A stretch of 64,000 bases of DNA from positions 62,084 to 126,083 of the forward strand of contig NW_005200861.1 of NCBI RefSeq assembly GCF_000372725.1, given 5' to 3'. The position numbers and the translations under genes were made by a program. The notes beneath the pieces are model-generated. The model was not told the origin of the DNA and ran no database searches. It saw only the letters and a program-made list of their open reading frames with translations. Below are positions 10,950-20,470 of the stretch, piece by piece; positions within the stretch are counted from its first letter, which is position 1; every line of letters starts with the position of its first letter. Source of the stretch: Emiliania huxleyi CCMP1516. Lineage: Eukaryota > Haptophyta > Isochrysidales > Noelaerhabdaceae.

Positions 10950-11317
10950 AAGCGCTGTACTAGTCCGTCGGCGTCGACGGCGCCGCCGCGCCGGCTCGCT
11001 GTGCGTCGGGCGGCGCCAGCGTCACTTGCGAAGGGTCGATGACGACGATCCCCGCCGCGTCGAGAACGTCGTCTGGGACGTCGTATTGGTGCGCCAGCCG
11101 CGGGTGCGCTACCAATAGCAGCCGCTGTCAGATCGCCGAAGGCCTCGGTCTGTCGGAGCAGGCGGTGTGCGAAGCGCAGCAGCGGGCTCCTCTCCGACTC
11201 TCGCGAGAGGGCGTACGGGGTGGAGATGGCGTCGCTGAGGAAGACGACCCGCGGGAAGCGCTGAAGCAGTCTCCTGAAGACGATGAACCCGAACGCGCAC
11301 GCGAGGAACTCGAGCAT
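10950..11317 (-). CDS. Possible small hypothetical gene
   Basis: A Met at 11317 opens a frame whose first 60 residues look protein-like (a hydrophobic start, then RRLLQRFPRVVFLSDAIST). Skipping a short intron near 11165-11130 would join it to LAHQYDVPDDVLDAAGIVVIDPSQ, ending at 10950. The start codon sits exactly at the edge of the 109-base repeat, so the upstream part may have been replaced by a repeat insertion. No family recognised; the model is tentative. Confidence 0.3.
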
Positions 11318-11506
11318 CCGCTCGAACCCCTGGCCAGGGGTTCGAGGTGGCCCCCACCCTGGGGCCTCCCATCAAAGGGACTGCTGCAGAAGACGCCCAA
11401 TCTTGCACAAGTGCAAGAACCATACCTCTCTCCTCTGTGCCTCGTTCTGCGACGACGCCGACGCCTGCCGAGCCCTTGCTCTCGCGGCTTCCCACCTTTT
11501 GGTGTA

Positions 11507-11697
11507 ACAAAATAAATTATCCTCCGTTTAATCGCATGACCGCACTCTAGCACTCTACCCACCGCCCGCTCGCGGCGGTGCACGCGCGGTGTTCGAAAAC
11601 TGCTGCCCGCCACGCCTCCCCAGATAGATTGACCACATGCGATCGGCGCAGTTTGAGCCGCATTTGTCCACACCTCCTTGGCGCTTGGGAGCCAGTC
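11507..11697. repeat. Dispersed repeat shared with 4366-4536
   Basis: This block matches 4366-4536 for about 170 bases with small insertions, including GAGCCGCATTTGTCCAC and GTTCGAAAACT stretches. In the first location it overlaps the 3' end of the glycosyltransferase-like gene, here it lies in the repeat nest. Either an exon end was copied with the element, or the element supplied the exon end. Confidence 0.75.
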
Positions 11698-11968
11698 ATA
11701 CATGAGAAACACAAAAAAAAACATGAGAGAGATTTTGCTAGCAAGTTTTGTGTCATGTCGTTGCTCAGGTCCACTCTCTCTCGTTTCGAGCACTTGTACC
11801 TCCACGGTCGGTGTTGGCGCTGGGCCTGGGGTTCCCTTCGGGTGCATCGTGACAGCTGACGACGGGATTACCGCCTGCCGAGTTTTCTTTTTTGCACGAC
11901 ACTGGGCACGGGAGTCGCACTTGCGGGCTGTCAAATTCTTTTTTGCCGCCTGGACGAACATGTCGACC

Positions 11969-12038
11969 TGGCGAGTAGAGGCACACGCACGCACTCTCGA
12001 GGTCTCTTGGAGCAGAGCCCCGGCGAGACCTCGAAAGA
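11969..12038. repeat. Repeat present in inverted orientation at 57972-58046
   Basis: About 70 bases (including GGCGAGTAGAGGCACACGCA and CTTGGAGCAGAGCCCCGGCG) recur as the reverse complement near 58.0 kb. Poly-T/C tracts flank both copies (11880-11945; 58098-58135). This copy lies just upstream of the methyltransferase start codon. Confidence 0.8.
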
Positions 12039-12094
12039 GCAACCCAATGGGTCCCTCGAGAGGGGTACCCTGGGTGGCGGGGCCTCTCTCCAGC

Positions 12095-13738
12095 ATGACC
12101 ATTCGCGTCTCCTTCTGCCTCAACGCCGGTGCGAAGGCTGGCCAGCCGCTCGCCACCGTCGTCGCGAGAGACTCGGCCACCGAGGCGCTGCTGCAGGCGG
12201 CGAGCAACAAGCTGCGGCTCAAGAAGAAGGACGCGGCGGCAGCGAGGCTCTTTGTCTGGTCAAAGGACGGGCGCGGCGGCACCGAGCTGCCACGCCACGG
12301 CAGCGCGGCAGCTCTTCTACGCAACGACGACCTGCTCGCCGTCTCTGTCGGTGAGGCGTACAGCGGTCCCCGGCCGGCGCAGCCCGCCGCCGCCGCGGCC
12401 GACGCGGCGGCGCCGGAGCCGCCCCCGCTCATCTCCGGCAGCGACGACGCGGGCCGTTCCTACGCCAGCCTCGAGACGCTGTGGACCGAGCAGGCGCGGC
12501 ACCTCAGTGAGTACTACGCCGCCAACGAGCGGTGGTGGGACGAGGACGGGTACGGAGGCGGCAGCGATGAGGAGGCGATGATTGGCGACGGAGGCTCCGA
12601 GGAGGACATCGAGCACTCGCTCCGGTTGCTCGACGCGCTCAAGGCTCGCAGGCCGGCGCTCGCATTCGGCTCGGCGCTTGGCACTGAGATGCCTCACCTT
12701 CCTGTATTCCAGCTGGCCCAGCAGTCCAAGGGGTGCGACGCGTAGTCGCAACCGCGCCGCCGTGTGACTCGTGTTCTAGGCGCTCGACGGCGGCTCGGGC
12801 GTCGGACGCGTGACAAAGCACGCGCTGCCAGATGCGGAACACACGCCCTCTGCATGCCCACCTCCTCGCCCTCGAGAAGAAGGGCACTGCGCTGTGCTCC
12901 GCCGCACCAGCACCCGCGCCAGGCACGTGCCATCGCCCTACCCCGCACCCGCACCCGCGCCAGGCACGTGCTGCTCCGCCGCTTCGAGCGCGTCTGCCTC
13001 GTCGAGCCGTGCGCCCGCTGGCTGAAGCAGAGCCGCCGCTACCTCGGCAACAAGCGCGCGGGCAAGTGCGCCTTTGTGCACGCGCGGCTCGAGGAGCTCG
13101 AGGCGCCGTCGGCGCGGCCGGCTGCTGCTGCGGCGGCGGCGCAACTCTTCGACCTCGTGTGGGTCCAGTGGACGCTGCAGTATCTCGTCGACGCACACGT
13201 GGTCGCGGCCCTCCGCTCCCTCGCCTCGCGCCTCTCGGCCGGCGGTCGTGCTCGCCCTCGAGAAGAGCCGGCCTCGCTCGTCAAGCGACCAGTGAGCAGT
13301 CGATGCCTTGCTAGGCGTGCTCGTCGTCAAGGAGAACAAGCCGTGCGCAGCGGGCGGCGGCGGCGGCGGCGCGGCGCCCGGCCTCGCCTTCCGCGTCGAC
13401 ACTCCCTCCGGTCCGCGCGCCGGCGAGACGCGCCATACCCAGGCCTATCTCGTCAGGTGCGTTTGACACGCCCGCGTGGTGGCGGTGGCGCAGGTCCGCA
13501 CGGGCGGTACGACGTGACGCGGCCGGACGAGCACCACGAGTGGCTGTTCGCCTGCGCGGGGCTCGAGGTGGAGCACGCGGAGAGCGGCTGCGTGGGCGGC
13601 GAGGTGACGGCGTGGGTGCTGGTGAGGAGGGCGGGAGGCGGCGCGGGCCGCACGCCAAACGAGTGGCGGAGGCCGCACCGGGCGGGCGACGGCGAGGAGG
13701 CGGCGGCGGAGGAGGAGCGTGTACGGCGTGTGGTGTGA
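12095..13738 (+). CDS. Alpha-N-terminal protein methyltransferase (NTMT1-like) with N-terminal ubiquitin-like region
   Basis: Exons 12095-12655, 12780-12817, 12964-13244, 13315-13410 and 13494-13738 give 406 residues. Residues 1-95 form a compact beta/alpha region that looks ubiquitin-like (inference). From about residue 125 it follows NTMT1: WWDEDGYGG, then motif I ALDGGSGVGRVTKHVL, then RVCLVEPC, FDLVWVQWTLQYL, GGVLVVKENK and a C-terminal RYDVTRPDEHHEWLFACAGLEV block. The family uses SAM to methylate X-Pro-Lys N-termini. Introns 1, 2 and 4 begin with near copies of the next exon start; that similarity identified the correct splice in intron 4. The last exon may instead leave at 13720 and continue into the downstream acetyltransferase, making one fused gene. 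Confidence 0.75.
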
Positions 13739-13771
13739 GCAGCGTCTCTTGACAGCTCTGCCTGTGAGCAG

Positions 13772-15362
13772 GAGGCGGAGAGGGAGCTCGTGCGGCCGAC
13801 GCTCGACGTCGAGGCGATGGCGAGGGCGGCGGAGGAGCGCGCGCAGGCAGAGGCGAGGGAGGAGCGCGCGCAGGCAGAGGCGAGGGAGGCGAGGGAGGGC
13901 GGCGGCGCGCCGCCGAGTCTGGCCGAGATGCGCGCCGCCGAGTCTGGCCGAGATGCGCGCCGCCGCCGTGCGGGCGGGAAGCCTCGTCGGCGTCGTGCCG
14001 GTGAGCGGGTGCCGTCTAAGCGCCGACCTGACCGCCGCCTACCTGGACCGGCTCCGCCTCAGCGCCGCGGAGGTGTCAGAGCCAACCCTGCAGTCGCTCT
14101 GCAGGCGCAGTCTAACCCTAACCCTAACCCTAACCCCAACCCTGCAGTCGCTCTGCAGGCGCAGTCGCGGCCCACTCTCGTGCAGCGGCCGCGCCACCCG
14201 CCTCGCATCCCCCCACGCCAGACAGCCCGCCCCTCGCCGCCCGCCGGCGCAGGCTGCAGGCGGCGCACATCTCGCTCGTGGCCTACGAGAACCTCGACTC
14301 GCACGCGGGCGAGAGAGGCACCAGACACTTCCGAGACTCTTCCGAGCCACTTCCGAGACACCTTTTAGACACTTCCGAGACTCTTCCGAGAACTGAACCT
14401 GCAACCCTCCCGCTTCCCCGCCTCCCACCCCTCTGCCCCCCTCCCCCCCCCCGCGCGCGCGACCCACACCCTCTCCTCACGGCACCCGGCCCGCGACCAA
14501 GGCGCACCGCTCCCTCCGCCGCTAGATCTCCCTGTCTCCCTAGATAGGCGCACCGCTCCCTCCGCCGCGGCTCGACCCGGTCGCCTCCGCCGAGCGGGTG
14601 GCATTGCGGCGGCGGGGCGGGTACTGCTTCGTGCTGGTCGACGCCTTCGCCGCGCTGCTCACCTCCCTCGGCTTCGTCGTCTCGCTGCACACCGCCGGCG
14701 TGGGTGAGTCGCCCCTCGCCGCCGAGAAGTGGGGCAACCACATCGTCCTGCTGGTGCACCTCGGGGAGCGCCGCTTCGTGTCAGACGTGTCGGCCTCGGG
14801 GAGGCGCGTCCGCTGCGCGGCCACGGCGTCTCTTCACGGCGCCGGCGGTGAGTAGGTCGGCCTCGGGGACGGCCCCCTGCGGCCCTTCGAGCTGCGCGAG
14901 CACGCGTGGGAGGAGGACGGGTATGCCTTCCGGCTCGAGGCGACAGGCGCCAGCACGTGGCACTTCACCCACCATCCGCTCGGCTCGTTTCGCGGCTTCG
15001 ACTTCTGCCTCTCCTCCTCGGCCGCCTCGGCGCGCGAGTTTGGCGAGTACCACGCCTTCTACTGGAGCCACCCGGACAGCCCTTACCGCGTCTCCGGCCC
15101 CGTGCTCCAGCGTGTCACGCCCGAACGAGGCGTGCTCACGCTCCGCTGCTGCACGCTCCGCCGCGTGCACCCCGGCTTCCCCGCCGGCTCGACGACGATC
15201 GCCGTGGCGACATCGGCCGACGAGTGGCTGGCGCTCGTGCGCGAGCACTTTTGCATGCCGCTGATTGACTTGCCGCCCGAGCAGCAAACCTCCCTCTGGC
15301 TATCGGCAAAGACCAAGCACGACGCGTGGCTCGCACAGGAGTGTGGGAGAGAGGCCCCCTGA
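13772..15362 (+). CDS. Arylamine N-acetyltransferase (NAT) family, probably fused to the upstream methyltransferase
   Basis: Exons 13772-14104, 14253-14308, 14548-14786 and 14856-15362. Catalytic triad candidates are visible: Cys in RRGGYCF, His in GNHIVLLV and Asp in FVSDVGLGDGP. Upstream blocks AAYLDRL and AHISLVAYENLD also match NAT. The first part is an Ala/Glu/Arg-rich helix with no clear start; splicing 13720 to 13772 is in phase and makes a continuous linker from the methyltransferase. A 25-base tandem duplication at 13906-13955 breaks the frame; removing one unit restores it without a stop. NATs acetylate arylamines or hydrazines from acetyl-CoA; the native substrate here is unknown. 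The 5' splice site at 14104 and the acceptor at 14547 are both duplicated. Confidence 0.7.
14083..14166 (+). repeat. Telomere-type (TAACCC)x4 between perfect 30-base direct repeats
   Basis: Positions 14083-14112 and 14137-14166 are identical; the 24 bases between them are exactly four TAACCC units. The duplicated segment contains the NAT exon end and its AG|GC donor, so two donors exist 54 bases apart. Because 54 is divisible by three and has no stop, use of either donor keeps the frame. This looks like telomeric repeat insertion with target duplication at an exon-intron boundary. Confidence 0.9.
14500..14568 (+). repeat. 23-base direct repeat duplicating a splice acceptor
   Basis: Identical copies at 14500-14522 and 14546-14568 are separated by 23 bases that begin TAGAT and end CTAGAT. 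The second copy is the start of NAT exon 3 (GCACCGCTCCC), the first is its intronic duplicate. Confidence 0.85.
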
Positions 15363-15484
15363 AGTTTTCAAGTTTTATTTTTGTTTTGTTGCACGGTCAC
15401 CGCCTTCGCGCTTCGGCTTCGCGTGTGTTGTGCGTGACTTGAGTGTAAAAAATCTTCTCAGATCTGGTGCAAGGATCACAGACT

Positions 15485-16126
15485 TCACTCTGCCGCTCCA
15501 CCGGGCTCCGACAGCACAGCTGGAGGCATCCGCTCAGCCTCTCGCGCCCGTTCCCGAAGCCTCGAAGCGCAGCACTGCAGCCAGCACGGCTGGGGTGGCG
15601 GCACTGCCAGCACGAGGCGCACCAGCGCGTGGGCCTCGTCAAAGACCCGCGACTGCAGGCCGAGGACGGCGGCGCGGAGCAGACCGAGCGGCTGGCCGAG
15701 TGCAGCCGCGGTGCTGGGAAGTACCGCGAGGTGGGCGCCGGCTGCGTGCGCGTGGACGGCCAGCTGCGCGAGCAGCAGCGGCGGCTGCAACTCCGACGCC
15801 GCCACCACCACACGAATCTCGCCGCGCTTCACGGCGCGAGAGGTCGCCCGAAGCCCCACGACGATGCCCGCAGGATGACGTGCGCCTGCGGATGATGAGG
15901 AGCACTCCCGCGCAATGCCACCGACGATTGACGCCGCGGCCTCGGCCGACACCCGGGGCCAGGCGGGCTCGAAGGACGAGGTGAGCGCCGACTTGAGCTG
16001 CGTCTGCGACGGCCCCTGCTCGCGCGCGACGGCGCGAGCGTCGGTGCGGATGAAGCTCACTATCTCCGAGGCGGTGCCGCCGAGCTCGTCGACTGTGCTC
16101 GCGGCGCGGCCCCGCTTCCGCCTCAT
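15485..16126 (-). CDS. L7Ae/Rpp38-like RNA-binding protein (RNase P/MRP type)
   Basis: Single exon, 213 residues from the Met at 16126. The middle (about residues 80-160) follows the L7Ae/L30e/Gadd45 fold pattern seen in human Rpp38: AGIVVGLRATSRAVKRGEIRVVVAASELQPPLL, then AHLAVLP, then ALGQPLGLLRAAVLGL. N-terminal basic MRRKRGRAA could aid nuclear targeting. By family it would bind a kink-turn RNA as part of RNase P or MRP. It runs tail-to-tail with the NAT gene (about 120 bases apart) and head-to-head with the next + gene. Confidence 0.6.
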   Translation of the reverse strand: MRRKRGRAASTVDELGGTASEIVSFIRTDARAVAREQGPSQTQLKSALTSSFEPAWPRVSAEAAASIVGGIARECSSSSAGARHPAGIVVGLRATSRAVKRGEIRVVVAASELQPPLLLAQLAVHAHAAGAHLAVLPSTAAALGQPLGLLRAAVLGLQSRVFDEAHALVRLVLAVPPPQPCWLQCCASRLRERAREAERMPPAVLSEPGGAAE

Positions 16127-16339
16127 GCGGAGGTTTTTTTCTCCCTTACGTAAAATATGAGTGGGGATCACTGTCCTACCAGACTCAAAACGAGAACTCT
16201 ACACAGCAGACGGCTCGAAAAGAATTCACTGCGCGGCGTTGTAGCGCTTCCACAACACCCTCGACAGGCTCCAACGCACCTGGTTCCAGCCCCCGCAGTT
16301 TGCTGGCCCGGCTCGCATTCACAACATATACATGTGATC

Positions 16340-16826
16340 GAACAGACCCACAGCGATCCCGTTGCACTACAAGGAGCTCGACCGCGAGGCACTCGTCGCT
16401 TCGTTGCTCCGCGGCTTCGCACAGCACAGGCGGCAGCCGAATCTGCCAGATGACCACTGGCTGCCGCAAGAAGCCTACGACGAGGCGCAGTGGGAGCCGC
16501 AGGATGTTTGGATGTTCGTCATCACAGATGGGAGCATCCGGCCCCACCTGTGCGAGCGCCGCGATCCCGCTGCTGCTGCTCGAAGGAGTCAGGCCGCAGG
16601 TGGTGACGACCCGCTTGACGCCCTTCTCCAGGAGGCTGGCGTGGCTGCGGTGCAGCCAAAGCTCGCCGCCGCGGCGACGACGCTGAGCGACCTCAGCGCC
16701 GCGCTTGGCGCTGGCCGGCCCGCGCTGCTCGCCAGGCTGCAGGCACTCGGACTGACGCTGCCCGAGCGGCAAAGGGTGGCCAACGTGCTCAGCAGGGCGA
16801 CCCGGGAAGGGCGGCATGGCCTCTGA
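16340..16826 (+). CDS. Small hypothetical protein, last exon (5' end uncertain)
   Basis: The frame opens after a plausible acceptor (CCCACAG) near 16339, so at least one exon lies upstream, perhaps near 16240-16330. The protein has DDHWLPQEAYDEAQWEPQDVW in its first half. Its last 70 residues (LDALLQEAGV...LLARLQALGLTLPERQRVANVLSRA) resemble a SAM-like or other short helical domain. No family assigned. Confidence 0.45.
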
Positions 16827-17101
16827 TTGCACTTGGCGACGAGAAATGAGCGCCGCAGCCTCAACCCCCGCTGCCCATAGGGCCAGGGGGCGGCTTGCGG
16901 GTGTGAAGTCACTCGTTGTCGTTTTGGCTTTTGCACGGTCGGTTGTGGTTTTGCATTTTCACACATGAACATGAGACAATCATGGAGACAATGGATGACG
17001 TGGAGTGTGATCTTCCGGGGATGAGTCAAGGATGAGCGAGAGAGAAATGCAAAATGTGCAAAAGTGTCAGAGATTCCCCGTTTTCGTTCACGTTACAATT
17101 C

Positions 17102-18143
17102 TCACGCACACGGGCTCCAGTACGCGGACGCCACGGCCTCTTCTGCGCGCCGCCGCGAGGCGCTTGCGCTCGCGCGCCTCGTCCGCATCGACACCGGCTT
17201 CCAGCAGGTGGGCTCCCCAGACTCGTCGACCGCATCCGCATCGGGAACCACCTCAAACTCAAAGTCGTATAGGCCTGCGCGCGCGGGGCGGGGCGCGCAC
17301 ACGGCGTGAGGCAGCGAGCACGAGCGCGCACCAGCCGCCGCCCGTGGCGATAGGGAAGGGTGAGCAAGCGGCGTGTGTGGAGAGGGTGGAGCCTCACCCG
17401 GCGGGCTCATGTAGTTCATAAACTCGGTCGCCGAGCTCCAAAAGATGGTGGGTATGACGAGGTCGTCGCCGCACTGGTACGGGTCAAAGTCGGACATCGA
17501 CTCGGGACACTCGTTGTACTTCATGACGCCGCACTCCTCGTACTGCCGCCGCGTCTCGTTGTGCCAGAGGGCCTGCTCGACGAAATCCTGGCAGATGCTG
17601 ATCACCTGGGTGTCGGAGCCGTCGCCCTTATCCCGGGTGTACCTGCGAGGTCGGCGGGCCGCGAGGTCAGTGCGTGACCGCGCACTGTGTGCCCCGCGGC
17701 CTCCAGCAAAGCGCTCGCCTCGGCTGCTTCGGGTCACACCCGAGGCAGTAAAAGTAGCGGATTGCGGGGTACATCATTGGATTCTTGCACCCGGGCCCGA
17801 GGCCGTCGATCAAGTTCTCAAACTGCACCTGGTTCTCGAGGTCGTGGCCCGGAATACAGCACGCCTCCTCGTTGTAGTCTTGGCAAAACTTGAGGTAGCG
17901 CGGCTATGAGCACCGTTTGGTGAGGGGTCAGTCGGCGGCGTGGGAGAGAGGGCAGCATCCGGGCGGCTGCACCTCTCGTGGGGTCATGCCCGTCAGGGCG
18001 CAGACGCCCTCCTGCTCCTGAAGGCGTCGACCATATGCAGCGCCGTCTAGTCCAAGCCCCGACCCCAGGCCACAATGGAGCAGCAGCAGCAGCAGCACCG
18101 GCGGCAGTGGCGGCGCACGGTGGCGAGGCTGCGCAGCGGACAC
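17102..18143 (-). CDS. Secreted Cys-rich protein, folate-receptor-like
   Basis: Exons 18143-17973, 17903-17725, 17642-17398 and 17274-17102 give 255 residues in phase. A hydrophobic LPPVLLLLLLHCGLGSG segment acts as a signal peptide, but no ATG lies in frame just upstream, so the true start may be in another exon. The Cys pattern (FCQDYNEEACC...CKNP...YFYCLGCDP...ICQDFVEQALW...YEECG...CPE) resembles the folate receptor/HHIP Cys-rich family. The tail contains no GPI-like hydrophobic end. Ligand binding is inferred only from the fold pattern. The second intron has a GC donor. Confidence 0.55.
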
Positions 18144-19300
18144 TGAGGTGCGAACCTGTTGGCAAGGGGTGCAAGGGTCGCAAGGGGTGCGGCGTGAGGC
18201 GCAAGGCTCGCACCGTCTAGTGCGGCGGCGTGAGGGGATGCGGGCGGGGAGGCACCATCGGCACGTTTTTGCCGTTCGCGGCGATTGAAACGGTCAAGTT
18301 CGGTCGCAGCGGCAGGTGCATACGCACGGCTCGGCTGTGAGAGGAGCCGCCACGACCACACAGGGATTTTAAGGAGAGGGGTGTGATGCGCTAGCCGTCA
18401 CCCACCCTTGGGCGTCCGCCTCTTCCTATCTCCCTTCGCAGTCTCTCTCCGATTCTCGCTGCAACCTTCGTGCCACCTCGCGGTCGTCCCACTCTCGTCG
18501 TTCTCTCCCTTGTCGCTTCTTCCTCTGTCGCGTCGCTCTCCTCTGCCTCGTCCTGCGACGCCGCCGCCGCCTGCCGGTCCCTTGTTCTCGCGGCTTCTTT
18601 CGCCTTTCGGCGCAACTCCGCCCTCCTGGCGGCATATCTTGGCCCCTCGAGTCTATCGAGCTCTCCTCGTGCAAGGACGACTCTTCTGACGCCCACTGCG
18701 ATCATTTGCCGCCAAGTCATATCGTTGCTCAGGTCCACTCTCTCTTCGAACACTTGTGCCTCCACGGATGATGCCGGCGCTGGGGTCCCCTTCAAGGAAA
18801 AAAAGAAAGAAAACAGACAGCCCAAGGGAGGGATGGGAGGACGGCACGCCGCCACCACACAGGGATTTTAAGGAGAGGTGTGTGATGCGCTAGCCGTCGC
18901 CCACCCTAGGGAGTCTGCCTCTTCCTATCTCTCTTCGCAGTCTCTCGCCGCTTCTCGCTGAGAGAGAGAGATTTTTAGCAATACCAAACAAATCTAACAC
19001 TCACACGTCATTTGGGGCTCGCTGCAGCCTTCATGCCACCACGCGGTCGTCCCACTCTCGTCGTTCTCTCCCTTGTCATTTCCTCCTCTGTCGCGTCGTT
19101 CTCTTCTGTCTCGTCCTGCGACGCCGCCGCCTGCCGGTCCCTTGTTCAAGGAGGGATGGGAGGACGAGCTATCGAATTCTCTTCACGGCAGCGACACGAC
19201 ACGCACAGGCGGCGCCATCGAGACCACCACGGCTCCTCGGAGACGCCCTCGCCGGCCGGCCGGGGAGAAGCCACCGCCCGACGAGCCGCCGCCGACGCGC
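18144..19300. repeat. Two-copy repeat cluster (about 560-base offset)
   Basis: A block at 18357-18465 recurs at 18856-18960, and a block at 18469-18590 recurs at 19032-19147. The order is therefore a near-tandem duplication. Part of it (about 18540-18800) also matches 11430-11850. An AAAAAAGAAAGAAAAC run at 18799 matches, inverted, the TTTTCTTTCTTTC runs at 9285 and 29060, which suggests retroposon-type tails. A line ending ATTTTTAGCAATACC at about 18980 recurs at 22520. Confidence 0.7.
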
Positions 19301-20470
19301 ATGCCGTGTTGCGCGCCGCTCCTCGCTCTCGCCGTGCTGGCAACCGCGGCCGTCGGTCTCTGCGCCCGCGACGGTCAGCTGGCAGAGGCGCTTTCCCCGG
19401 GCGGTGCGCCGAGAGGCTTTCTGGAGCGCGCGTACGTGTGCAGCTATGTTGTCGACGCCACCGTCCCACACTTGGCCGATGCCTTCACGCAAGGGCTCAC
19501 CATTGCCAACGGGACGCTCTACGAGAGCGACGGGCTGTACGGCCACTCGCAGGTGCGCTCGGTCGATCGGATATCGGGCTGGACGATCGCCTCGACGCGG
19601 ATGAAGCACCACCACTTTGCGGAGGGGATCGAGGTCGTGGGCAACAAACTTGTCCAGCTCACGTGGAAGGCGAGCGTCGTGCTCGAGTACTCGCTGCCCG
19701 ACTTGCAGCTGCTGCGCGAGGTGCCCGTCTCGATCGGGAGGGAGGGGTGGGGGCTCGCGAGCGACGGGCGCACGCTCTACGTCACCGACTCGGGCTCCGC
19801 CCTCTACCACGTCAACCCAGACACCTACGAGGTTGAGAAGCGGCTCACGGCGCGCCGCGGCCGCCAGTCGCTCTCGCTCTGCCCGCCCGCCCCTCGCCCT
19901 CCTCCCACGCGTCTCGCCCCCTCGCGGTGCAGATCCACGACCCGCGGCTCCGGGGCGTGGGGAAAGATGGAACGCCGACAACGGGGCGCGACATCTTCGG
20001 CGCTCCTCGCCTCCCCTTGCCCCCCACACACCGCTGCTTGCCTGTGTGCCCGCCCCTCTCCCCTCCCTCCGCCTTCCCTCCGGCCCACCCGCCCGCCCGC
20101 CGCCCACCCGTCCACAGGGGTCAACGAGCTGGAGTGGGTCGACGGGGAGCTGTGGGGCAACGTCTACCCCATGTACCAGGGAACCGCCTCAGAGTGCGTC
20201 GCGCGCATCAACGCCGCCACCGGCGAGGTGATCGGCTGGGTCGACTTTCGCGGGCTTCTCGCGCGGCAGCGGGAAGAGGTGCGGCGCTCGCCGCACAACT
20301 ACGTGCTCAATGGCATCGCGTACGACGAGCGGACGCGCCAGCTCCTCGTCACGGGCAAGAAGTGGGACAAGATGTACGAGGTGCGCCTCCAGCCCCGGCC
20401 CGACCTCGAGCCGACGCACATCGAGAAGCACTGCTCCCTCGGCCACCCGAGCGGACAGCGGGTGGGGTGA
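19301..20470 (+). CDS. Glutaminyl-peptide cyclotransferase (plant/bacterial beta-propeller type)
   Basis: Exons 19301-19849, 19933-19954 and 20118-20470 give 307 residues. It starts with a signal peptide (MPCCAPLLALAVLATAAVG). Family blocks appear in order: FTQGLTIANGTLYESDGLYG, then FAEGIEVVGNKLVQLTW, EGWGLASDG, LYVTDSG, GVNELEWVDGELWGNVY, CVARINAATGEVIGWVD and LNGIAYDERTRQLLVTGKKW. The enzyme cyclises N-terminal Gln to pyroglutamate on secreted proteins. The second exon is only 22 bases, but splicing it in makes LRGVNELEW, as the family requires. Both introns appear to use GC donors; intron 2 is C-rich and about 160 bases. Confidence 0.85.
   Translation: MPCCAPLLALAVLATAAVGLCARDGQLAEALSPGGAPRGFLERAYVCSYVVDATVPHLADAFTQGLTIANGTLYESDGLYGHSQVRSVDRISGWTIASTRMKHHHFAEGIEVVGNKLVQLTWKASVVLEYSLPDLQLLREVPVSIGREGWGLASDGRTLYVTDSGSALYHVNPDTYEVEKRLTARRGRQSLSLCPPAPRPPPTRLAPSRCRSTTRGSGAWGKMERRQRGATSSALLASPCPPHTAACLCARPSPLPPPSLRPTRPPAAHPSTGVNELEWVDGELWGNVYPMYQGTASECVARINAATGEVIGWVDFRGLLARQREEVRRSPHNYVLNGIAYDERTRQLLVTGKKWDKMYEVRLQPRPDLEPTHIEKHCSLGHPSGQRVG

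Larger units (their letters stand above)
9681..11425. repeat. 112/109-base direct repeat pair
   Basis: Copies at 9681-9792 and 11317-11425 are almost identical apart from a 3-base gap. Each begins with a small palindrome (CCTGGCCAGG) and ends with a second one (CTTGCACAAGTGCAAG). The compact unit with palindromic ends suggests a short non-autonomous mobile element, though no target duplication could be defined. Confidence 0.75.
9151..12094. repeat. Nest of dispersed repeats
   Basis: About 2.9 kb with almost no coding signal but at least five repeat families that recur in or beyond this window. Two copies of a 112/109-base unit lie at 9681-9792 and 11317-11425. Two copies of an 80-base unit lie at 9415-9492 and 9793-9872. 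Five copies of a 25-base motif lie between 9906 and 10783. A block at 11507-11697 is shared with 4366-4536, and a block at about 11430-11850 with 18540-18800. Another stretch is repeated inverted near 58 kb. Confidence 0.75.

Noticed and set aside
12656..13493. Introner elements as the source of the introns
   Set aside because: Introns in different genes share no common interior sequence; the similarity is between each intron start and its own next exon.
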